From contig JAEWJH010000070.1 of the NCBI GenBank assembly GCA_023386635.1, forward strand, positions 1 to 48,771: a DNA stretch of 48,771 nt. Reading direction: 5' to 3'. The notes beneath the pieces were generated by a model. That model worked only from the letters and a program-made list of their open reading frames with translations. It ran no database searches and was not told the DNA's origin. Below, piece after piece: positions 43,393-48,771 of this stretch. The position numbers and the translations under genes are program-made. This DNA is from Pseudomonadota bacterium (GTDB taxonomy: Bacteria; Pseudomonadota; Alphaproteobacteria; Rhizobiales; Xanthobacteraceae). Each line of letters starts with the position of its first letter. The stretch's first letter is position 1.

Positions 43393-43899
43393 GTGGCGCC
43401 ACGCACCTCCAAAGCCCCGGCCGGCAAAACCCTCACCCACCTCGACGCGCGGGGTGCTGCGCATATGGTCGACGTCTCGGCCAAGGCCGCGACGGAACGC
43501 ATCGCCATCGCCGAGGGCTATGTGCGGATGCGTCCGGCAACCCTCGCGCTGGTGCTCAAGGGCAATGCCAAGAAGGGCGACGTGCTCGGTGCCGCCCGCC
43601 TCGCCGGCATCATGGCGGCCAAGCGGACCCACGAATTGATCCCGCTCTGCCATCCGCTCGCTTTGACCAAGGTCACCGTCGACCTTGCCAAGGATGGCAC
43701 GCGCGGCCTGCGCATTGAGGCCATGGCCAAGGTTACCGGCCAGACCGGTGTCGAGATGGAAGCGCTCACCGCCGTATCGGTCGCGTGCCTCACGGTTTAC
43801 GACATGGTCAAGGCGGTGGAACGGACCATGCGCATCGAAGGCATCCGCCTGATCGAAAAGAGCGGCGGCCGGTCCGGCCATTACCGCGCCCGGAGATAG
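43393..43899 (+). CDS. moaC: Cyclic pyranopterin monophosphate synthase (MoaC)
   Basis: With MoaA, MoaC converts GTP to cyclic pyranopterin monophosphate in molybdenum cofactor synthesis. The active-site segments KRTHELIPLCHPL and EMEALTAVSVACLTVYDM are intact, and a GGRSGHY C-terminal pattern follows. Start is GTG 43393, only 2 nt after the trpC stop, so translation is probably coupled. Product is 168 aa. Confidence 0.96.
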   Translation: MAPRTSKAPAGKTLTHLDARGAAHMVDVSAKAATERIAIAEGYVRMRPATLALVLKGNAKKGDVLGAARLAGIMAAKRTHELIPLCHPLALTKVTVDLAKDGTRGLRIEAMAKVTGQTGVEMEALTAVSVACLTVYDMVKAVERTMRIEGIRLIEKSGGRSGHYRARR

Positions 43900-43905
43900 A
43901 GAGCC

Positions 43906-45117
43906 GTGGCATTGATGCCGATCGCGGAGGCGCTCGCCCTTGTCCTCAAGGACGCGCATCCGCTCGGCATTGAGGAAGCGCCGCTCGCCGATGCCTTCGA
44001 CCGGGCGCTTGCCGCCGACCTTCCCGCTTTGCGGACCCAGCCGCCGGCCAATGTCTCCGCCATGGACGGCTACGCCGTACGGGCCGCGGATGCCGCTACC
44101 GTCCCGGTCGCGCTCAAGGTCATCGGCGAGGTCGCCGCAGGCCATCCCTATACCGGCGCCGTCGGCCCCGGCGAGGCCGTGCGGATTTTTACGGGCGGCG
44201 TGATCCCGGGCGACTGTGACGCCGTCGTCATCCAGGAAGACACGCGGCGCGACGGCGACGCGGTGACGATCAACGAAGCCGCGCGCCCCGGCCGCCATAT
44301 CCGCCGCGCGGGCATCGACTTCAAGGAAGGAGAGGTGCTGCTCGCGCGCGGCAGACGGCTCGGCGACCGCGATCTGATGGTCGCGGCATCCATGAATTAT
44401 CCGCGTGTGCCCGTGTACCGGCGGCCGTCGTTGGTTCTGTTCGGCACCGGCGACGAGCTGGTGCCGCCCGGAACGCCGGCCCGCCCCGGAGAGATCGTCT
44501 ATTCCAACGGCTACGGCATCGCCGCGCTCGCATCCCGTGCCGGCGCCAGCGTGACGCACGCCGGCATCGTCGCCGACCGGATGGACGACATGATCGCGGC
44601 GATCCGCAACGCCCGCGATGGCGGCGCCAACATCCTCGTCACCACCGGCGGCGCGTCGGTCGGCGACTACGATCTCGTCCACAAGGCGCTCGCCGCCGAA
44701 GGCATGAGCCTGTCGTTCTGGAAGCTCGCCTTGCGCCCCGGAAAACCGATGCTGCACGGCCGGCTCGGTGACATGCATGTGCTCGGCCTGCCCGGCAATC
44801 CGGTCTCGGCCTATGTCTGCGCTTACCTCTTTCTGGTGCCGCTGATCCGGAAACTCTCCGGCATCTCTACGGTCGAGCACGTGACCGAGCCCGCGATCCT
44901 CGGCCGCGACGTGCCGGAGAACGACATGCGCGCCGAATACATGCGCGCGACGCTCTCGCGAAATTCCGATGGCGCGATCGTCGCGACTCCCTTACCCGTG
45001 CAGGACAGTTCGCTGATGGCGACGCTGTCCCGGGCTGACTGCCTGGTGATTCGTCCGCCGCATGCGCCTGCGGCCAAGGCCGGATCGTCCTGCACGATCA
45101 CGAAGCTCGGCCTGTAG
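43906..45117 (+). CDS. moeA: Molybdopterin molybdenumtransferase (MoeA)
   Basis: MoeA inserts molybdate into adenylylated molybdopterin. The family segments MDGYAVRAAD, FTGGVIPGDCDAVVIQED, GDELVPPG, TTGGASVGDYD and LPGNPVSAYVC are in the usual order over 403 aa. The start is GTG 43906; an in-frame ATG at 43915 is an alternative that trims three residues. It follows moaC by 6 nt and precedes lexA. Confidence 0.96.
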   Translation: MALMPIAEALALVLKDAHPLGIEEAPLADAFDRALAADLPALRTQPPANVSAMDGYAVRAADAATVPVALKVIGEVAAGHPYTGAVGPGEAVRIFTGGVIPGDCDAVVIQEDTRRDGDAVTINEAARPGRHIRRAGIDFKEGEVLLARGRRLGDRDLMVAASMNYPRVPVYRRPSLVLFGTGDELVPPGTPARPGEIVYSNGYGIAALASRAGASVTHAGIVADRMDDMIAAIRNARDGGANILVTTGGASVGDYDLVHKALAAEGMSLSFWKLALRPGKPMLHGRLGDMHVLGLPGNPVSAYVCAYLFLVPLIRKLSGISTVEHVTEPAILGRDVPENDMRAEYMRATLSRNSDGAIVATPLPVQDSSLMATLSRADCLVIRPPHAPAAKAGSSCTITKLGL

Positions 45118-45150
45118 CGGTCGTTCGCATTCTTCATTCCAAATTAAAGG

Positions 45151-45179
45151 TTGCGGAACACATATCGAACAGATAGTGT
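45151..45179 (+). promoter_or_regulatory. Promoter of lexA
   Basis: TTGCGG (45151-45156) and TAGTGT (45174-45179) are separated by 17 nt. The SOS box lies in the spacer, where bound LexA would block RNA polymerase. The start of transcription would be near 45186, leaving a leader of about 90 nt. Confidence 0.45.
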
Positions 45180-45181
45180 TC
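45156..45181 (+). promoter_or_regulatory. SOS box (LexA operator) with three half-sites
   Basis: GAAC (45156-45159), 7 nt, GAAC (45167-45170) matches the alphaproteobacterial LexA operator, a direct repeat GTTC-N7-GTTC read on the other strand. A third half-site in opposite orientation, GTTC (45178-45181), follows after another 7 nt, so the second GAAC also makes a dyad with it. The site is 93-118 bp upstream of the lexA ATG and indicates autoregulation. Confidence 0.8.
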
Positions 45182-45273
45182 GTTCATGATTTGTTTCGGA
45201 ATTGGCTGACCCACAGGGTGGAAAAGTTCCACGGTAAGCCGTGGCAAGCCGGTTCCGGAGGGGAGACTTTGAG

Positions 45274-45990
45274 ATGCTGACCCGCAAGCAGTTCGAGTTG
45301 TTGCGTTTCATCCACGAACGGCTGACGGAAGCCGGCGTCCCGCCCTCCTTCGACGAGATGAAGGATGCGCTCGATCTGCGCTCCAAGTCCGGCATCCACC
45401 GGCTGATCACCGCGCTCGAGGAGCGTGGCTTCATCCGCCGCCTCCCCAATCGCGCCCGCGCCATCGAGGTGATCAAGCTGCCCGACTCGGTCGGTCACGG
45501 CCTCGGCGGCGGCCGCACCCGCAAATTCACTCCGAGCGTAATCGAAGGCGATCTCGGTCGCGTCCGTCCCGTCAGCAGCGAGGACGATACGTCGACGCCG
45601 GGCCGGCCGATCGCCATCCCGGTGATGGGTCGCATCGCCGCCGGCACGCCGATCGAGGCGATCCAGTCGCGCAGCCACACCATCAGCATGCCGCCGGACA
45701 TGCTCACCGCCAGCGGCGACCATTTCGCACTGGAAGTGCGCGGCGATTCGATGATCGAGGCCGGGATCCTCGACGGCGACATGGCCGTGATCCGCAAAAC
45801 CGAGTCCGCCGACACCGGCGATATCGTCGTCGCACTGATCGACGACGAAGAAGCGACGCTCAAGCGCTTCCGCCGCCGAGGCGCCTCGATCGCGCTCGAG
45901 CCGGCCAATACCGCTTACGAGGTGCGGATTCTCCCGCCCAACCGCGTGCGCATCCAGGGCAAGCTGGTCAGCATCATGCGCCGGTATTGA
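45274..45990 (+). CDS. lexA: LexA repressor
   Basis: LexA represses DNA-repair genes until RecA filaments trigger its self-cleavage. The N-terminal winged helix (1-~65, MLTRKQFELLRFIHERL) binds DNA. The cleavage site is Ala123-Gly124 in GRIAAGTPIEA, and the catalytic pair is Ser159 (RGDSMIEAG) and Lys197 (ATLKRF). ATG 45274 follows a strong GGAGGGGAG ribosome site; upstream in-frame codons are not needed. At 238 aa it is longer than E. coli LexA, as usual for Alphaproteobacteria, because of a linker at ~75-110. Confidence 0.98.
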   Translation: MLTRKQFELLRFIHERLTEAGVPPSFDEMKDALDLRSKSGIHRLITALEERGFIRRLPNRARAIEVIKLPDSVGHGLGGGRTRKFTPSVIEGDLGRVRPVSSEDDTSTPGRPIAIPVMGRIAAGTPIEAIQSRSHTISMPPDMLTASGDHFALEVRGDSMIEAGILDGDMAVIRKTESADTGDIVVALIDDEEATLKRFRRRGASIALEPANTAYEVRILPPNRVRIQGKLVSIMRRY

Positions 45991-46029
45991 GGCTGTGCGG
46001 CGGCCTCCGGTCGCTGAACCTTACTTGCC

Positions 46030-48288
46030 TCACTCTCCCGCTTCCAGATCCTCGCTGCGCGGCGTCGCATCCGGCGCTGGTCGGCGGATGGTTGTCGATG
46101 GCGTGTGCTGCTGCACGTGCATCGACCATGGCCGCGCCGTGCCGCGCGGCTGGGCGGGCGTCAGCACGAAACCATTACCATCCCGCCGCAGCGTGATCGC
46201 GCCCTGCGCACGCCACACCGGCCGGTCGATCAGTTGCGCCGCGCAGTCACGTTGCGCCACCCGTGCACTGACGACCACAGCCGCGCGACGGCAATCCTCC
46301 GGAAATGCCTCCGGCGTTTTCGCGAACGCGACCAGCCGCCCGTCCGGCAGGGGCAGGATGCAGCCGGCCTCGTCGCAGCGCACACCCTCGCCGAGCGTCG
46401 GATCGTTCACGGCGCGCGTATCGCCGTCGGCGGCGAGCCAGTCGCGCACCGCGAAGCTGTCGCTGCCGGCGCGCGCGACGCCGAGGCGGCCATGGGCGTT
46501 GCGCACCGCCACCGCCTGCCCGTCTGAAGCAACCAGTACATCCGGCTGATGCGTCGCGGTGGCCAGCACGATCGCAAGCGCGACGGCCACAACACCGGCA
46601 AGCCGCAGCGGCGTGCGCAGCAGGCAGATCAGCAACATCCCGAGCGTACCGATCAGCAGCGGCCCGGTGCCGAACGCGGCGATATGACCGACCGCGCCCG
46701 GTAGTTGCGTCACCCACAAGGCGACGCCGGTCATCCAGTCGAGGCCCTTGCCCATGAGCTCCCAGAACACGCCGTCGAAGCCGAACGGCATCGCCAGCGC
46801 GCCGAGGATGCCCATGGGCATCACGAAGGCCGACACCACAGGCATGGCCGCGAGATTGGAGATGACGCCGTAAGGCGCGAGCCGGTGGAAATGAAACGCC
46901 GCGTAAGGCGTGGTGGCGAGACCGGCGACGATCGAGGCGAGCACCAGGCCGATCAATTCGCGCGCGCCCCACAGCGTCGCGCGCGTGCCGAGACCGGAGT
47001 CGTGATCGGCGCGCCACGGCAGGCCATAGCGATAGCCGGCCACGAGCGCCAGCGTCGCCGCGAACGACATCTGGAAACTCGGATGAACGACGCTTTCCGG
47101 CGTGAGGATCAAGACAAGCATCGCCGCCACGGTGAGCGTGCGCACCGTGATCGCCGGGCGGTCGATCATCACGCCGGCGAGCACGATCGCGATCATGATG
47201 TAGGAGCGCTGGGTGGCGACCTCGGCGCCCGACAGCAGCAGATAGAATGTCGCGGCGGCGAGCGCGACGAATGCAGCCCATTTCTTGATCGGATAACGAT
47301 CCGACATGGTCGGGATCAGCGCGAGCAGCGCGCGGATGACGAAGAACACAAGCCCCGCCACCACCGCCATGTGATAGCCGGAGATCGACAGGACGTGCGC
47401 GAGGCTCGACACATACATCGCCTCGTTCACCGGAGCGGATATCGTATCGCGCTTGCCGGTGATGAGCGCCGAGGCGATTGCGCCACGATCGCCCGGCAGC
47501 ACCGCGCGAATGCGGTTGTCCATGCCGTCGCGCAGCGTGTCGACCGCGGCCGCAAAGCGCAGCCGCCAGCCCAGCGGCGTCGGCGCCTCCGCTTGCGAAA
47601 TCCGACCGAGCACGAAGCCCGACGCGCCGATCTCGTGGAAATAGAGGTCTCGGGCGAAATCGTACCCGCCGGGCCGCAGCGGCTGCAACGGCGGCGACAG
47701 CCGCGCCTTGAAACTGACGAACGCCCCAACCGCCGGCGCGGTGCCCTTGCGCACGGACACACGCACGCGCGCCAATTTCTCGCGCGTGCCGTCGATGCTG
47801 TGGACCCGCACGACGATGCGGTCACTGCGCTCGCGCTCCTCGCGGGTCTCGACAAAGCCCGTGACAGCCGCGCCGAACACCGGCACCGACAACACCGGAT
47901 GCGCGATCAGTTTGGTCTTCAGCGTGGCGATGGCAAAGCCGGACGCAAGGGCGGCGATGCCCACGGTGAACACAAAGATAGCCGGCCGTCGGCGCGCGGC
48001 GATGGCGCCGACAATGGCGAACACCACAACGACGAGCGGCGCCCACCACAGCGGTTCCTGCGCGGCGGTGAAATAGAGCACGATGCCGAAGCCAAAGGCG
48101 ACAGCGCCCCACGGCACCAGTTGACCGGGCGCAAGCTCGGCGGCACACCAGCGCCCGAGCACGTCGCGCAGCGACCGGGCCGGCGCGGCGAGGACGTCGG
48201 GCCACAGCGACGCGGCGCGCGGCTCATCCCAGAGCGCGTCTCCAGCAACGTTTTTGGCGCGTGCGCGTGACCGTTTCGGCGACGCCAT
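46030..48288 (-). CDS. comEC: ComEC/Rec2 family DNA uptake channel protein
   Basis: ComEC forms the inner-membrane channel for single-stranded DNA in transformation. The 752-aa protein has N-terminal membrane segments, an OB-like DUF4131 region (~100-220), and a polytopic competence domain with about ten segments (~240-560), including the conserved SSLAHVLSISGYHMAVVAG. The C-terminal region (~590-752) is soluble but lacks the HxHxDH metal motif of the beta-lactamase-like domain seen in full ComEC. It converges on lexA with a 39-nt gap. Competence in this organism is not shown. Confidence 0.9.
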   Translation of the reverse strand: MASPKRSRARAKNVAGDALWDEPRAASLWPDVLAAPARSLRDVLGRWCAAELAPGQLVPWGAVAFGFGIVLYFTAAQEPLWWAPLVVVVFAIVGAIAARRRPAIFVFTVGIAALASGFAIATLKTKLIAHPVLSVPVFGAAVTGFVETREERERSDRIVVRVHSIDGTREKLARVRVSVRKGTAPAVGAFVSFKARLSPPLQPLRPGGYDFARDLYFHEIGASGFVLGRISQAEAPTPLGWRLRFAAAVDTLRDGMDNRIRAVLPGDRGAIASALITGKRDTISAPVNEAMYVSSLAHVLSISGYHMAVVAGLVFFVIRALLALIPTMSDRYPIKKWAAFVALAAATFYLLLSGAEVATQRSYIMIAIVLAGVMIDRPAITVRTLTVAAMLVLILTPESVVHPSFQMSFAATLALVAGYRYGLPWRADHDSGLGTRATLWGARELIGLVLASIVAGLATTPYAAFHFHRLAPYGVISNLAAMPVVSAFVMPMGILGALAMPFGFDGVFWELMGKGLDWMTGVALWVTQLPGAVGHIAAFGTGPLLIGTLGMLLICLLRTPLRLAGVVAVALAIVLATATHQPDVLVASDGQAVAVRNAHGRLGVARAGSDSFAVRDWLAADGDTRAVNDPTLGEGVRCDEAGCILPLPDGRLVAFAKTPEAFPEDCRRAAVVVSARVAQRDCAAQLIDRPVWRAQGAITLRRDGNGFVLTPAQPRGTARPWSMHVQQHTPSTTIRRPAPDATPRSEDLEAGE

Positions 48289-48370
48289 CCCGCATCACCC
48301 CTGCCCGGAATGATGGTGGCACGGTGCATGCGAAGCGACTACGGGACCGAACCGCGAACATTTCTCTCCG

Positions 48371-48419
48371 CCTCATCCCAAGGAGGCCGCGGAGCGGCCG
48401 TCTCGAAGGGGCGATGCGG
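48371..48419. repeat. Dispersed-repeat-like intergenic palindrome
   Basis: The 147-nt gap between comEC and glnS contains GGCCGC (48385-48390), GGA, GCGGCC (48394-48399) flanked by CCTCATCCCAAGGA on the left and GTCTCGAAGGGGCGATG on the right. From memory, elements of the form CTCATCC-TGAGGAG-GGCCGC-GCGGCC-GTCTCGAAGGATGAG are abundant between genes in Bradyrhizobium and Rhodopseudomonas genomes. This copy looks diverged at its outer arms. I saw no second copy in the window. Confidence 0.6.
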
Positions 48420-48435
48420 TCCGTTTCCCTTGCTC

Positions 48436-48771
48436 TCAATCCTTCGCCTTGGCGTAGCTGTCGCGCAGCCCAACGGTGCGATTGAACACCGGTTTGCCCG
48501 GCGCGGAATCCTTGTCCGGACAGAAATAACCGAGCCGCTCGAACTGCACCGCGCCCGGCGTATTTCCGGTGGCGGCGGCCGGTTCGAGCTTGGCGTTGGT
48601 GATCACCTCGAGGGACTGCGGATTGAGGTCGGCCGCAAAACCTTCGCCGCCGGACGGCGCCGGCGACAGGAACAGCGGATTGTAGAGCCGCACCTCCGCT
48701 TCCACCGCGTCGGCGGCGGCGACCCAGTGCAACGTCGCCTTCACCTTGCGGCCGTCCGGCGCGTTGCCGCC
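48436..48771 (-). CDS. glnS: Glutaminyl-tRNA synthetase, C-terminal part (5' end outside window)
   Basis: The frame is open to the window edge; the last 111 residues are visible. They match the anticodon-binding barrels of GlnRS: APDGRKVKATLHWV, EVRLYNPLF, NPQSLEVI, VQFERLGYFCPDKDS and the ending KPVFNRTVGLRDSYAK. The protein ends there with no YqeY fusion, a form found in some relatives. GlnRS charges tRNA-Gln directly; many Alphaproteobacteria lack it and use GatCAB, so its presence here suggests acquisition by transfer in the lineage (inference). Confidence 0.92.
   Translation of the reverse strand, partial: GGNAPDGRKVKATLHWVAAADAVEAEVRLYNPLFLSPAPSGGEGFAADLNPQSLEVITNAKLEPAAATGNTPGAVQFERLGYFCPDKDSAPGKPVFNRTVGLRDSYAKAKD

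Noticed and set aside
46705..48270. A 521-residue plus-strand frame opposite comEC
   Set aside because: Composition is dominated by Arg, His and Asp, typical of an antisense shadow; the comEC reading explains the DNA.
48317..48332. A sigma-54-like promoter TGGCAC-N5-ATGCG on the plus strand
   Set aside because: Spacing of GG and GC is right, but it faces the 3' end of glnS, has a mismatch in TTGC and has no plus-strand gene downstream in the window.

Overview
This window is chromosomal DNA from an alphaproteobacterium, most likely of the order Hyphomicrobiales (Rhizobiales) near the Bradyrhizobiaceae/Xanthobacteraceae. The placement rests on high GC, on gene order (dusB-ntrB-ntrC-ntrY-ntrX-dat-hfq-hflX; pdhABC-lpdA-lipA; trpEGDC-moaC-moeA-lexA-comEC), on a pyruvate dehydrogenase E1 beta subunit with its own lipoyl domain, on a fused IspDF enzyme, and on three regulatory motifs typical of the class (EcfG promoter, CtrA-type site, alphaproteobacterial SOS box). 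The genus assignment is inference. The region is almost wholly core housekeeping sequence. I see no tRNA or rRNA gene, CRISPR array, prophage, insertion sequence or defence island.

Layout. 1-6616 (+): the 3' end of an RlpA-like gene, a penicillin-binding D,D-carboxypeptidase, then a tightly packed run tmk-holB-metG-tatD-MBL hydrolase. 6617-6939: the only gene-free stretch over 300 bases; it is AT-rich and ends in a clear EcfG-type stress promoter for dps. dps is followed by a strong intrinsic terminator and mazG, which converges on hflX. 8494-18686 (-): transcribed right to left as dusB-ntrB-ntrC-ntrY-ntrX-dat-hfq-hflX, joining nitrogen two-component signalling to the RNA chaperone Hfq. 18858-20588 (+): ispDF and a CinA/PncC amidohydrolase. 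20595-28108 (-): pdhA-pdhB-pdhC-membrane protein-lpdA-glsB-lipA-ratA, a pyruvate dehydrogenase operon that also carries the synthase for its lipoyl cofactor. 28260-29945 (-): eno and ftsB, with a perfect palindromic CtrA-type site just upstream of ftsB. queF (+) meets an MFS transporter tail to tail. 30547-37184 (-): tpiA, secG, pyrG, a small secreted protein, a VOC protein, kdsA and the MFS transporter. 37389-45990 (+): a PpiD-like periplasmic chaperone, trpE, trpG, trpD, trpC, moaC, moeA and lexA. 46030-48771 (-): comEC and the 3' end of a glutaminyl-tRNA synthetase gene, separated by a dispersed-repeat-like palindrome.

How the genes fit together. Enolase, triosephosphate isomerase and the pyruvate dehydrogenase complex link lower glycolysis to acetyl-CoA, and LipA supplies the lipoyl groups carried by both PdhB and PdhC. 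NtrBC and NtrYX sense nitrogen or redox state. Tmk, HolB, PyrG and LexA serve DNA replication and repair; RlpA, the carboxypeptidase, KdsA, FtsB and Dat touch envelope growth and division.

I found no convincing undescribed system. The most useful observations are regulatory or micro-evolutionary: a 14-bp exact tandem duplication that turned the ntrY start from ATG into GTG, the CtrA-type palindrome before ftsB, the EcfG promoter before dps, a three-half-site SOS operator at lexA, a near-identical lipoyl-domain repeat shared by pdhB and pdhC, and an unrecognised membrane protein inside the pdh operon.
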